Shown here piece by piece: positions 11,251 to 23,086 of a DNA stretch of 64,000 nt. Both the position numbers and the translations under genes were made by a program. How positions within the stretch are numbered: the stretch's first letter is position 1; each line of letters begins with the position of its first letter. The notes beneath the pieces are model-generated. The model made no database searches. It saw only the letters and a list, made by a program, of their open reading frames with translations, and was not told where the DNA came from. This stretch comes from Eleusine coracana subsp. coracana. Its lineage: Eukaryota; Streptophyta; Magnoliopsida; Poales; Poaceae. Where the stretch lies: positions 7,302,949-7,366,948 of the forward strand of contig CM064430.1 of assembly GCA_032690845.1 (NCBI GenBank), read 5' to 3'.

Positions 11251-13851
11251 TGATGCACGCCTTGTCCAACTCAAATTATAATTATAATTGTAACGCCTTA
11301 TCACGGAGACCATTCCGTTGCCAGGATATTTCTTGGATAACGACACACGCTGTGACGTCTAGTAGTGCAACATATGATAGAAATAATATAGTTACAACAA
11401 GAACAAAGATAGAGTACAAAGTTTTATATGAATCCGAATTTAAGTTACAAACTAAAGTTTTAAATAAAATATAGAAGCAAAATAGTTTAACAGTAAATAA
11501 AATGATTCAATGAAATACTTAAGATACAATCGTTCTCTTATGGTGATACACAGAAGCATAGCCAACCTTGATCGGTGTCATGCCCACGACACTATGTCAA
11601 TGCACAATAGATTTACTCCTTTTCGTTGTTGGTGCAGAGCTCCCACTTGATATTCCAATAGTCTGGGCGCTAGCTCTCCCAGTAGAACCTCGAACCACAG
11701 TGACAATCCCTGCCCTAATCATTCAAAAACGACATAGAGCTACGCGCTGAGCAACTAATACTCAACAAACTTACCCTTTAAAAATAGCCAACTAAACTAA
11801 CTCCTAAACATGCACTTAACCTATTGCCCACAATGCAATATAAACATAGACCGATAGTCAAATTAATGCATATCCAAAACATAGGAGAGATATGATTAGT
11901 GCTTGCCTTGAATTTGCAGATGTTCCACAACAATCAATAATAGCAGCTTCAAACAACAATAAATCATATCAGCTTCAAACAACAATCAATCATAACAGTT
12001 TCATCCCTTCATGGCATCCACGTTGTTGTCCGATATGTCAATCACTAGGTAGAGGAAATACGTTGGTATGAAAATGCATGTCATAATATGATGCATGATG
12101 CAAAACACATGAAACTTGTCACAGAGCTAGGTAATGAAGTTATGAACACAATACAACTTGAATTACTCAATTTGAATTTATATAGCTTGAATTATTAATA
12201 AAATACTGAGGGTCTGTTCTGCATCGGTTAAGTTTAAGTTGATCAATTAACCATTTAAAGAAAATTTGTAGAACACTTTCTGTACATGAGATCATTTTTA
12301 GTTGGTAACGTTCATTAAGACTTTTACAAATCAATTCATCTTGAGATCATTATAATTATTTAGTTATGATTTTTGCAAGTTGCTTAAGCATGAATGCACT
12401 TGGTATGAAACATGAGAGTATGATAAAATCATGAGACTTTGCACATGAGTATATCAACACAAAAATTAAGTTTTATCATAGATTCCATCAATTTAGCATG
12501 TATATAATGTAGGTTATGAAGTTACCAAAGACATGCATAATTGACATGTTGAGTAACGGGAAAACATGAACATTATCACTTTTCGTTGCAACATGTATGA
12601 TCTAACCATGATTTTCAAAGAAAGTCATTTAGCATCACTATTTGAGTTACCAATAATAAATTAGAACAAGTAACAAGCATGAAGGTATAACTTCCTTTTA
12701 TTCAACATGGACATGCTAGAAAATTCATGATTAAGTTGCATGTGTATAAAAGACACCATAACAAACATGCATCATTTGAACAAGTAAAATATGAAGGTAA
12801 TAAATAAGCATAATGATTGTAAGGTGAAGCATGACTCAAGTTTAACTAAAGCTTAGAGCATGATATAGTTTGATTAACATGAAAATCATAGCAACAATTG
12901 CACTTGTCATCTAAGGAGTTTCTTTTGTTAGTTCCTTAACTTCATTACTTTCATGGCAATGTTGTAGGGAACTAATTAAGCTAGTTAGCAAAACATGCAT
13001 GGAGAAAAAGATTAAGTGGCTAATAACATTGCATCCTAGAACATGCATGCTACTAAACATATAAATGAGCCTTAAGATTGAAAATAAGAACATAACTCAA
13101 GTATGTTTATATGTTGATTCAAGAGATCATCATTTAAATTCTTATTAGCATGGTTCTCGAAGACATTGGTACATGGTAAGTTTACATGGTGTAGAGAATG
13201 ACATGAGTGAAATAAGCACCAAAGTTCATGGCACGGACATGCAACAATGTTTTGTATCAACTAAAATGGTGCAAGGAGCTAAATAACCAATACAAAGAAA
13301 AATACTTAGAAATTAAATATGCTAGTTGGTGAGATGCATGAATATACAAAAATGAACATGCATGCAAAAAACTGTGGATTTAAACATGCACTAATGAGAA
13401 GTTATGATTTTATATTTTATTTTGGTTATTAACTTCACTGATAAATAAATATGTACTTTTGAGATGCTTTGGCAATTGATTAAAATAGTACACATTTAGA
13501 GGAGTCCAAAAAGTATTTAGTTTCAATTCTCCATCATGTAAATTTTTCTGGGTTGATTTTTGAAGTTAAAACAATTTTCTTTGCTTATTAAATGCATGCA
13601 TAAATAATTGTTTTGAGTTGATATGATTTATTATTTTTATTAAAATTGAGAATATTCTTAGGATTCTAGAACTTAATTTTTTTTCATTTTTATTTGAAGT
13701 AATTATTTTTATGTCGACTTTCCAAGTTGCAAGTAATCATTTAAGCTTACTTGAAAATGTCAGAGCAGTTACCTGGCCTTTGGGCCGACAGGTGCTAGCC
13801 GATTAGGCCACAACATAGGCAAAAGGGATCCCTAGGCCAGAATTGGCCCAA
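11250..13851. other. AT-rich retroelement-like non-coding sequence
   Basis: No coding region was found. A block near 11725-11790 (CATAGAGCTACGCGCTGAGC and following) resembles the block near 28225-28290 inside the inverted-repeat element, so both derive from one repeat family. The part from 12000 to 13700 is rich in CATG/ACATG words and looks like LTR or internal spacer of a decayed retroelement. Its ends could not be placed. Confidence 0.35.
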
Positions 13852-15135
13852 TGTTAACACGAAAATCACCACGCGTGACCTGGGAGATCTGCTTAACTCC
13901 AGTGCAGGCTCAATGCAAGAAACCGGGGCGTGCCAGCTAATTTTCCCTGCAAATTGACAAAGAGATGAACAGTCAGAAGACACGGGTTATCGGCCCAGGA
14001 TAGGCCGTTAAAGAAAGCCGATAGTCACTATTTATGAAATCAGCCGAGGCTATTATATGGATAAAGAAAATAAAAGAAATAAAACTAATCGATTGATTGT
14101 ATCGGCTTATTGGCAAAATTTAATTCAATAAACAATTTAACATCACAGACACCGATAAAAAATCGAGTCAACAAGCCAGAGTTGATAAGCCTACAATATT
14201 CATGAAGCAACTGGTCAATTCGATGTAAGGTGCCAGAGTTGATAGAACTGAGTCGATAGACCTACAGTAAATACACATAGACTCGTTCTGTCGATAGTGT
14301 TAAGTCGATAGATGTGATTAGCTAGTATTGCAAATATGCTCATAAATTACAGATCTAACCTATTTCAACAAGGGGGCAAACGACTATCAAAGTGAATGAT
14401 ATAATCAATTAAGCACCAGAAAGTCGATTGAACCGTGGTAACCTATCGGCTAAACGTCCCGATAGAACCCTGTCAACTTTACTTATAAACGGATCGGATC
14501 TAACCCTGTCTACCCAGCAAGAGATCAGAATCGATGCAACCTCGCTGATTCGAACAGATCGAACTTAATCGAGACCATGTTCAAACACAGCAAATAGAGC
14601 TAGATTTAATCTGTTTATAGACAAAATCGATAGAGTGACTCAAATAACAGATCTAAATAATACCTGTAGAACCTACCAAGATTATAATAGATTGACTTCA
14701 ACCAAGATAGTATTGCAATCAGAGTCGATAGAACAAGCATCAAACAAATCTAATTACTGGATAACTAGCAATTCTAACGATAGCAACTAGAATATCAAAT
14801 TAATGAGAAAGTACTAGTTGAGATTGATAGAATTACCGAGGGTGACTAATCCAAGTCTCTCGCCGAGATTGGAGCCGATGCAGGCCGCGTGAAACATGGG
14901 TTTCGTCGAGTAGGAAAGGTTGACGATGCGCCAAATTGTATTGAATGAAAGTGTTGTTTTTCTCGTACAGATCCTATTACATATTTATAACCTCATGCAA
15001 GAGATTCTGACCCGACTCGGTCAAGACTCCTAAACAAATCGTCTAGGTTTAAAATAAAATCTAAACTAAAACAGAAAGAGATAAAATAAACCTATCAGGC
15101 CCACTTGACTTTGGCCGTTGAACTTCATTCACTTC
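13852..15135 (-). repeat. 3' LTR of the Tat element (left copy, start missing)
   Basis: In window orientation it begins TGTTAACACGAAAATCACC and tracks the right copy, with scattered differences, to ACTTC at 15135. There the two copies diverge. The right copy has about 57 further bases ending in TGCCAACA that this one lacks, so the U3 start has been lost or replaced. Confidence 0.8.
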
Positions 15136-15427
15136 GTGCGCCCCCCGAGTCCGGGGAACAAAATACTTCATGCGCCGGTTTTATCTTCTCGTTTACCACG
15201 CACATTTATTGGTGAGCCACCCACCATCAAACTTCGTTTATAGTATACCTCTCAACCACTCATGCTCTTCTTAATTACAGCTCACCATCTTCCTGCGCCG
15301 CCTCGACTGCTGGTCTTCTTTTTTGACCGTCCTTGTTCTTATCTTTTCTCCTCAAACCTCTCCGCTTCTTATTCTCTTAATAAATGTAGAGCGGCATCTG
15401 GATTCTTCAAAGTTCAAGTGTAGATCC

Positions 15428-15436
15428 TATAAATAG
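15428..15436 (+). promoter_or_regulatory. TATA box for an antisense transcript
   Basis: CCTATAAATAGCTCC on the plus strand is followed within 60 bases by a pyrimidine-rich leader and an ATG. Tat-lineage elements often carry an antisense reading frame with its own promoter between integrase and the 3' LTR. Confidence 0.4.
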
Positions 15437-15541
15437 CTCCTTCGACTGGCTTCCCTCCATCTCGACACCTTCGATCATGGGTCTTCTTCTGAGAGCTCTG
15501 ATAGAAAAATACCACCTATCTCCAAATCTGCTAAGTTCATC

Positions 15542-15706
15542 ATGACGAATACTCTTCGCCTCTTCAATCCCCAGAGTGATCGTTTCAATCCAAAATCCAC
15601 AGCCGCCCTTGCTCCAGAAATCAACTTACTAGTTGCCTTTGGGCGACCCAGTCATGAAGAATGGCATCAGCGAGGCAACCTTCTCTTCCCTTTATCCATC
15701 ATGTAA
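15542..15706 (+). CDS. Short antisense ORF between integrase and 3' LTR (54 aa)
   Basis: The frame MTNTLRLFNPQSDRF... ends ...LLFPLSIM and lies on the strand opposite to pol. It is under 60 residues. I recognise no domain. Position and orientation match the antisense ORF that several Tat-lineage retrotransposons carry, and the upstream TATAAATAG supports transcription. An exon of a longer spliced antisense gene, or chance, are the alternatives. Confidence 0.35.
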   Translation: MTNTLRLFNPQSDRFNPKSTAALAPEINLLVAFGRPSHEEWHQRGNLLFPLSIM

Positions 15707-16137
15707 TGTCTGATGACAGTGCTATTCTTCCAGGGAAGAAGAGGAAGCTGTTGAACCACCTTTTTTTCTTAATCATGCGCTCTTTTTCTTGTACTCGGGG
15801 TAGTAATGACTACATCTTCATCCCTTAGCTATAATAGGAGAATAGGTCTCTTTAGAAATCGATTACCTACGAGTAGTCAACTCATCTTCACCTTGTACCG
15901 ATGGCCATCTGTAATTTTTCCTATCATCATTGAATGAATATATATTATTTATACTTTAGGCCCAGTGATGATATATTTCTTCTGCTAAGGGCGATATTTA
16001 AATATCGGCCATCTTAAGTCGACATATCACCATCGGCTCTTATCACTCAAGCGTGATACTAAAAAATATCGACTATCAAACGACGAAATCATGAATCAAT
16101 CCAAACACTTGGATGATATCGTTTCAAATATTTACCA

Positions 16138-16569
16138 TTAATCGCTCTCCCGAATTCTTCTCCATCCAATCCTTGTAGGACATATGTTTTGCCAGGTGCA
16201 CATTGGCTCAGTTTGAATGGACCTTCCTTTTATTATTTCAGGGCAGTGCACCACCTTTTTATTATAAAACCTAGACACATGGGCCTTATTTTCTTGAATC
16301 CTTTTCAGGGCCTTCATCCGATAATGCATGACATCTTCTAATTCATCTAACATAACTTGGCTGTAATCATCGGCTGATAACTGAGCTTGTATCTCCACCC
16401 TTCTGGACCCCAGATTTGTTTCCCATGGTAAAACTGCCTCATGCCCATAAACCAGCTGATAAGGTGGTACTTTAATTGACCTATGACAAGCCATCTTGTA
16501 TGCCCATACAAATTCAGCCAATATCGTATGCCACTTCTTAGGCTGTTCATCTATCTTACTCTTAATCAA
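16138..16569 (-). pseudogene. Ty3/gypsy integrase, C-terminal part
   Basis: The frame contains KKWHTILAEFVWAYKMACHR and PYQLVYGHEAVLPWE, the conserved region after the integrase core, and then the linker toward the C-terminal domain. It is separated from the core fragment by a stop (SNRS then stop then INLIKSKI). The first residues of the true fragment lie upstream of the first Met. Function in the intact element is strand transfer of the cDNA into host DNA. Confidence 0.85.
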
Positions 16570-16575
16570 GTTAAT

Positions 16576-16907
16576 CTAACTCCTATTAGATGCTTCCGCT
16601 TGACCATTGGCTTGAGCGTAATATGGCGATGAATTCAAAAGACTGATTCCCATACTATCAGCAAAGCTTTGAAACTCTTCTGAAGTAAACACAAAACCCT
16701 GGTCAGTGGTAATAGTCTGTGGCACACTAAATCGATATATAATATGTTCCTTCACAAAGTTGATCACATCACTAGTAGTAACATTCTTCATAGGCACTCT
16801 TCGACCCACTTCATAAAGTAATCTGTAGCTGCCAGAATATATTTATGACCTTTGCTTGGTGCTGAATAAATTTGGCCAATCATATCCATACCCCAACCTC
16901 TAAAAGG
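16576..16907 (-). pseudogene. Ty3/gypsy integrase, catalytic core
   Basis: WGMDMIGQIYSAPSKGHKY carries the first Asp, TTDQGFVFTSEEF the second, and ANGQAEASNR the Glu of the D,D-35-E triad. A one-base loss near 16805 (KWVE followed by a shifted VPMKNVT) breaks the frame, and a TGA replaces a TGG Trp codon just before FRGWGMD. So the triad residues are readable but the gene cannot be translated through. Confidence 0.8.
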
Positions 16908-17288
16908 TCACGGCTTAATAATTGGATTCATAGCCGATGCTGGTGCTCTGTGTATTGCCCCAAACTTCTGACAATCCTGACATCCTTTATAATATTTGAA
17001 GCTATCTTCCAGCATAGTCGGCCAATAGTATCCAGTCCTTTTTAACAACCACCTCATCTTATGAGATGATTGATGTGTACCACATATACCTTCGTGAACT
17101 TCACACATAACGACTTTGGCCTCTTCTTGATTCAAACATCTCAATAGTACACCATTAATTGTTCGATAATAAAGTTTTTCTTCTAATAAAATATACCTCA
17201 AAGCCATGTACCAAATCTTCTGAGGCACTCGTTGAGTTGGATCTCTAAGACTGAATAATCCCAAATCTCCAATCTTCTTCATCGACAT
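16908..17288 (-). pseudogene. Ty3/gypsy integrase zinc-binding domain
   Basis: The frame shows the H2C2 zinc-binding pattern: H in VHEGICGTHQ, then CQDCQKFG, preceded by LLRCLNQEEAKVVMCEVHEG. It sits between the additional RNase H and the integrase core, as in gypsy pol. It overlaps the end of the RNase H frame by a short shifted stretch, so a frameshift lies near 17270. Confidence 0.85.
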
Positions 17289-17898
17289 CAGCTATATCAA
17301 TAATAACCTCACCATCGTTCAATTGATAACCTGATGCTTTTTGTGCTAGATCATTTGCCTCCATATTCTGCTCTCTTGGGACATGCTTGAATCTTACTGT
17401 TTTAAAGTGTGGCAATATACTTTGACACTCGACATGAAATAATATTAACACATCATCCTTGCATTCAAATTCTCCTACAAGTTGCCCGAGCACCAATAAT
17501 GAATCTCCTATGATTTCGACACAATCGACTCTAGCTTCTTTCAACATTTGCAACCCCTTAAGCACAACTCTATATTCAGTCTGATTATTAGTCGATACCT
17601 CAACAACGAATGCAAACTCAAATCTTGCCCCTCGAGGCGATATGATCACGAGCCCGATACCACAGCCGCTCTTGCAAACAGATCCATCAAAGAATAATAA
17701 CCATGGCACTAGCTCCACCATCGACACTTCAGACCCACAGTGTTCAACAACCAAATCAGCCAGCACTTGACCCTTAACAGCTTTAGCAGATTCACAAGTA
17801 AGATCATACTCGGCTAGAGCAAGCATCCATTTGCCAATTCTTTCTTTTAAAATAGGAGGCAATAGCATATATTTGATGACATCGGCTTTGCAAACCAC
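17245..17898 (-). pseudogene. Tat-type RNase H region of pol
   Basis: The frame holds PWLLFFDGSVCKSGCGIGLV (first Asp), NNQTEYRVVLKGL (Glu) and IIGDSLLVLGQLVGEF (second Asp), the order of RNase H active-site residues. At its N-terminal side the frame is cut at 17898 by the nested TRIM. The host text resumes at 18648 and joins as ...TECVVV|CKADVIKY..., so before the insertion RT and this domain were one frame. Confidence 0.85.
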
Positions 17899-18154
17899 TA
17901 TAACGACCCGAAGTCCACACCCGGCTGGGCCCGACTCGCATTTTGAGTGGACCCTACACACCCACCAACCTATTTACGCTTTTATCCTCGCTTCGTGTAA
18001 AAGGGCTAACGCAAGGTTGGTGGTGGTGGACAACCTAGCCTTATATGTTGGTCCTCCTATTAGACTAGCAAGGTGGTACTAAATTCCCACCTCCTCATGC
18101 ACACAAGTTCTCATAGGCCACTATGGGTCTAATCTCAATGGGTGGGATGTTACA
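17899..18154 (-). repeat. TRIM 3' LTR
   Basis: Left copy in window orientation. It starts TATAACGACCCG (second base changed from G) and ends GGTGGGATGTTACA. It differs from the right copy at scattered positions and by a 3-4 base gap near CCTCCTATTAG. Confidence 0.9.
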
Positions 18155-18383
18155 AACACCCCCCCCCCTCAAAGGAACGACGTCCTCGTCAGAACATAGA
18201 GACAACATACCCACACTGGGCAAGCTACTAGCAACTTTCCTCCCTTGGGCACGTCCGTGTCCAGTGCTGGATCACATGTCAGGCTGTGTCCCACGCATGG
18301 GCCTACACGTGTCATGCACTATATGTCCGGACCTCCTGGCCACCACGCGCACCGTGCCCGCGAGGGTCGTCTCTGATACCACT

Positions 18384-18642
18384 TGTAACGACCCGGAGTC
18401 CACACCCGGCTAGACCCGACTCGCATTTTAAGTGGACCCCACACACCCACCAACCTATTTACGCTTTCGTCCTTGCTTAGCGTAAAAGGGCTAACCCAAG
18501 GTTGGTGGTGGTGGATAACCTAGCCTTATATGTTGGTCCTCCTCCCATTAGACTAGCAAGGTGGTACTAAATTTCCACCTCCTCATTCACACAAGTGCTC
18601 ATGGACCACTGTGGGCCTAATCTCAATAGGTGGGATGTTACA
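18384..18642 (-). repeat. TRIM 5' LTR
   Basis: Right copy, starting TGTAACGACCCGGAGTCC and ending GGTGGGATGTTACA. The primer-binding site follows two bases after its end on the minus strand, which fixes the element's orientation. Confidence 0.9.
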
Positions 18643-18647
18643 ACCAC

Positions 18648-19752
18648 CACACACTCGGTCAATAACAGATAATGCCTTAACTTCACACATGAAAAATATA
18701 CACATAAACATAACTTCTCAATCTCTGTGTACCTGATTTGTGCATCAATCAATCTTCGAGTTAGATAAAACACCACCCTTTCTTTGCCATCTTGTTCTTG
18801 AATTAAAGTTGATCCGATTGACTTATTATCCGCCATAAGATAAAGCTTGAAAGGCAGCCCTTCTCTTGGTGGTACCAATACTGGTGGGGAAGTCAAATAC
18901 TGTTTAATATCATCTAAAGCTTTCTGGTGTTCTGCTTCCCACACAAACTTTTGATTTGCTTTTAACTTCAACAACGAGGTAAACACATCGAGTTTCCCAG
19001 ATAGGGTTGAAATAAACCTCCTGATGAAATTCACTTTGCTGATTAAAGATTGAAGTTTTGTCTTGTTAATTGGTGGCTCAATGTCATTAATAGATTTCAT
19101 GCTCTTCCACCCAACTTCAATCCCCCTTTCATGCACAATGAAACCCAAAAACTGGCCAGCCGATACACCAAAAGTACATTTCTTCGGATTCATCTTCAAA
19201 CCATACTTCCTGGTCCTCTCAAGTACTTCCCGTAAATCGGCTATATGATCTTCTAATCTTTTAGATTTAACCACTACATCATCAATATAAATTTCCGCCA
19301 ACCTACCAATCAGATCATGGAATATATAATTCATGGCCCTCTGATATGTAGCTCCAGCATTCTTCAACCCAAATGTCATGACCACCCATTCGTACAACCC
19401 AATTGCACCAGGACACCTGAAAGCAGTCTTTGATATATCTTCTTTCACCATGAAAATGTTATTATAACCAGCATTACCATCTATTAAACTAACAATTTTG
19501 TGTCCTGCGATTGCATCAACTAGAAGATCTGCTATCAGCATTGGATAATCATCTTTTAGAGTAGCTTTATTCAATGGGCAAAAGTCGATACAAACTCTCA
19601 ATTTGCCACACTTCTTGAAAATAGGCACAATATTTGAAACCCACTCTGGATATCGGCAAGGCCTAATTAATTTAGCATCATATAATTTAGTAATCTTAGC
19701 ATTGACATCATCATATATCTTCTGATCAATTCTTCTTGAAGGCTGCTTGTAA
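18648..19752 (-). pseudogene. Ty3/gypsy reverse transcriptase and first RNase H part
   Basis: Reading from PYKQPSRRIDQ through LRVCIDFCPLNKATLKDDYP, the frame includes MTFGLKNAGATYQRAMN and YIDDVVVKS, the RT active site with both Asp residues present. The thumb and connection (ADLREVLERTRKYGLKMNP, FLGFIVHERGIE) follow, and then an RNase H start (LYLMADNKSIGS). The frame is open for over 1 kb. It is preceded by a TGA in PRY-stop-PYKQ, where CGA (Arg) is usual, a C-to-T change typical of methylated repeats. It ends at the TRIM. Confidence 0.9.
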
Positions 19753-19754
19753 GG

Positions 19755-20006
19755 TCAATATCTAGGCTTAATGGACAACTGATGTTCAACTATAGATCGA
19801 CTCAGACCGGGCATCTTAGAATAATCCCAAGCAAAGCAATCCTGATACTCTTTTAATAACTTTATTAATTCAACTTTAAAATCTTCATCTAACTTTTTAC
19901 TGATAAATGTTGGCCTTGGTTTGTCACCATCTCCTATGTCAACTTCCTGTAACTCATTAGCCGACATGAATCCTTTTCCTAACTTCCCATCTTCCGCAAT
20001 TTCCAT
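19755..20006 (-). pseudogene. Pol linker before reverse transcriptase
   Basis: The frame contains FKVELIKLLKEYQDCFAWDY and MPGLSRSIVEHQLSIKPRY, the conserved protease-RT linker of grass gypsy elements. It stops one codon before the RT segment through the CGA-to-TGA change. Confidence 0.8.
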
Positions 20007-20017
20007 TGGGGTGCCTG

Positions 20018-20722
20018 TCAGAGAAACATTTTAGAATTTGATTGGTCCACTACTTCAAGACCCTGTATAGTAATCTTGACATAATCCCCATCCCAGATCT
20101 TGCCAGACAAACATTCCATATCATCCGCATGCCATGGAACTAAATCGGCCGATGCAACATTGACGGTTTCATCGGCCGGGATCACCTCTTCTTGATCGCC
20201 ATTCCATTGAGCCAGAGATTGATGCATCATAGAAGGAACACAACAATTAGCATGTATCCAATCATGTCCCAACAGAAGGCTGTTGGTTCCCTTTCCATCA
20301 ATCACAAAGAAAGTAACCGGCAAGGTTTTGCTACCGATTGTGAGTTCCACATTTAAAACTCCCTTAGCTGCTGTAGTGCAACCACCATAATCCCTTAGAA
20401 TCATATTTGTATCAATCAAATCTTCTTTGATCTTTCCCAACTTTCTAACAGTAGTGATCGGCATAATGTTTACTGCAACACCTCCATCGACCATCATCTT
20501 TCCTATTAGCATCCCATTAACAAAACCTTTTAAGTATAAAGCCTTAAAGTGCCGATGTTTAGACTCATCTAGTGTATCAGAAACTTCTTGCTGAGTATCA
20601 AATATAAGCTGTGGTTCACTCTCGCTATCAGCAAACAACTCTTCTTCTATAACCTTGAATTCTTGAGGCAGTATCATCACCATATTCACAGAGGTACTTG
20701 ACATTTGCTCTTGTGATTTCAC
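20018..20722 (-). pseudogene. Ty3/gypsy aspartic protease
   Basis: MMVDGGVAVNIMP stands at the active-site position, with DGG instead of the usual DSG/DTG, and ILRDYGGCTTAAKG and SLLLGHDWIHANCCVPS form the flap and C-terminal region of a retropepsin-like domain. In the intact element it cleaves Gag-Pol. A small shift separates it from the downstream linker. Confidence 0.8.
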
Positions 20723-20791
20723 CTTTGGCCTCCAAACTTTCTTGGGCGGTTGATCATCTTCTTCGTCATAATAATATTTACCAACCCTTAT

Positions 20792-21277
20792 TTATCTGCA
20801 ACGCATCCTCTGTATCCTGCGTTTCTGACTTCTAGAGAAAATCCAAGATGGACACCACTGATCAACTTGTTCTTGTCCTTCTTGCATCTCCTCATCAACT
20901 TCCTTATCAAACTTAGATTCATTACTTCCAATTTTAGTACCAAGTCGATCAAATGCAGACACCCTCTCATATCTATTGACTAAGGCAGCTATCGACTTTC
21001 CAGCTTCATCTCGCCGATATGAATGTCGATGAGTATCTGGAGCCTCCCTATACATTTGACCTATATGCTTGCTACACCTGGGACAATTATTGATCGATGG
21101 AAACTTCATATTATGATCCCAGCAATACTGAAAGAACGGACAACCCCAATGTGGATCAAACTGTGACTCCTTCACCTCTTTGTCCTTCTTTTTCTGATAT
21201 CTCTTTATAAGGGCTTCTACATTGTCAATACCACCCATGTATACGTTTGCAAGGAAAGGATGCCCATCAATCTTCAT
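20792..21277 (-). pseudogene. Gag C-terminal / zinc-finger-like region
   Basis: The frame includes CPFFQYCWDHNMKFPSINNC followed by PRCSK, a Cys/His-rich stretch between gag and protease in Tat elements, and a charged tail. The exact fold is not certain. It joins the gag frames upstream through stops. Confidence 0.6.
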
Positions 21278-21796
21278 AGTACCTTTAGTGAATATGATCT
21301 TGCCCTATTCAATCACCATCTGAATCTGTCTCCTGAACACTTTGCAATCATTAGTATTATGAGAGGGAGAGTTATGCCACTTGTAGTACCTCATCTTCTT
21401 CAACTCTTCAATAGGAGGTATTACATGATTGAAGACAACTGAATGTGCTTCTCTTGTAATAATATATCGAATATCTTGTTGGCCTTGGTGATATCAAAAT
21501 CATATCTTTCTTCAGGTTCGTTCTGCTTCACCCATGGGCACAATAATACATTCTTATTTCTAGTCCATTCGGCCATATCGACTTCGGCAGTTTCTTCATC
21601 AGATTCAGACCCATAATCATTATAATTAATCTGAATCGGCCTTGAACATGCCCCCCCCCCCCCGAGTCAGATTCTCTTGAATGGATACCTTCTGCACTAA
21701 CTGGAAAATGCTTTCAAATTCAGCCGAGGGAAACTTTTCTCTTAGAGGGGCAACCAAGCCATTGAATGCTATTTCTGCCATTTAATTATCAGTTAA

Positions 21797-22246
21797 CTAT
21801 AGGCTGAAACACTTGTCACGCACATCTTTAAATCTCTGCACGTAATCATGCACAGACTCCCCAGCTTTTTGCCTCACAACAATCAAATCTGATAACCTTA
21901 ACTCTCTAGTTTCAGCAAAGAAGTACTTGTGGAATTTCTGTTGGAGATCGGCCCAAGTAATAATTGAATTTGGGGGCAACGATGCGAACCAAGAAAATGC
22001 CAATCCGGAGAAGGATAACGGAAACAACCCAATCTTCAATGCCTCAGTGTTACTAGCTTCTCCACACTGCATTGAAAATCGGCTAATATGTCCAACTGTA
22101 GTAGTGTTATCTTGTCTAGTGAACTTAGTAAACTCTGGCGGCCTGTATCGACTCGGCATAGAAATCAAATCGTAGCTTGGAGTATATGGAGGTCGATAAA
22201 TGTACGTTTGTTGCTTAAGCTTCAATCCAAATTGTTCTCTCATCAC
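21797..22246 (-). pseudogene. Retrotransposon gag capsid domain
   Basis: The frame carries the retrotransposon gag signature: KIGLFPLSFSGLAFSWFASL, then ITWADLQQKFHKYFFA and the SVHDYVQRFKDVRDKC block. It forms the capsid-like core in working elements. A run of C near 21651-21662 and stops separate it from the next fragment. Confidence 0.85.
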
Positions 22247-22264
22247 TTCAGCAATCTTCGAAGC

Positions 22265-22877
22265 CTAGTCATCAGTCGACACATTGACATTTGGGGTAGT
22301 CAATATAGGACCAAATGCTGGTATATGTGAGCCGAAATTAACAACTATATGATGGCCTCCTAATTCTCTTGGTAGTGCAGATGATGATGGCATTCCAAAC
22401 ATACTCAGCTCGACATTAGGGGTAGTACCGTTTGTCACATTCGGCTCTGTAGTGTCTTGTCTGTAATGCTGTGGTTGTGCCTGTGGAGTGGTCTTCTGCA
22501 ATATGCAAGGTGCCCTTTCTGTTGTACCAAATTAGCATTCTTTGAAGGTGGAGTACTCTCTGAAGGCATTTGACTTGAACTTACCGCAGGAGCTATAGGC
22601 CGAAGAAATACACTAGGCCATGAACTGGATCATTGAATACGCAACCCTCTACAGTCTGAATAATCAAAGTCCTCAAAGTATTAACCAATACAGGCGACTG
22701 GTTAATTAACGCATGATGTACTGTCGTGTGGATCATGTTACTTAGAGCTTCTTCTTCAATAACTTCTATTGGTTTATCGACAAGTGACTTCTCACCATCA
22801 TCTTTAATCAGGGTAGCAGTAGGCAACATCCCCTTCTGGATGATACCATGCCTTGTTTTGCCAAAAGTTCCCAACAA
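22265..22877 (-). pseudogene. Gag N-terminal fragments
   Basis: Two open pieces (22265-22501 and 22593-22877) upstream of the capsid core contain Pro/Gln-rich and Glu-rich linkers with no sharp motif. By position they are the gag N-terminus, broken by frameshifts. Confidence 0.5.
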
Positions 22878-23086
22878 AAGCTTATCAAACTCAACAAGTC
22901 TTTGATCAATCTATGCCTTCGCCTCATCACTCAGATTATCTCTAACAATAGGTAGCACATGTTCATTCTTCAGATCAGCACTGATGTTGTTCTTTGGTTG
23001 TGTGGCTTCAGGGTCTTTTGGCATTCCAAGTTCAGGCATGATGTCGAGTTTGAAATTTTCGGTCCCACTAGGCGTGTCAAAAAGCG

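Larger units (their letters stand above)
17899..18642 (-). mobile_element. TRIM (miniature LTR retrotransposon, 744 bp) nested in pol
   Basis: Two LTRs of 256 and 259 bp (17899-18154 and 18384-18642) end in TGTAAC...GTTACA (the left copy starts TATAAC). They flank a 229-bp interior without coding capacity. On the minus strand the interior starts with TGGTATCAGAG (18371-18381), complementary to initiator tRNA-Met, and ends in a G-rich polypurine tract (about 18159-18172). The target duplication ACCAC stands at 17894-17898 and 18643-18647. The LTRs remain very similar, so the insertion is younger than the decayed host. Confidence 0.95.
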
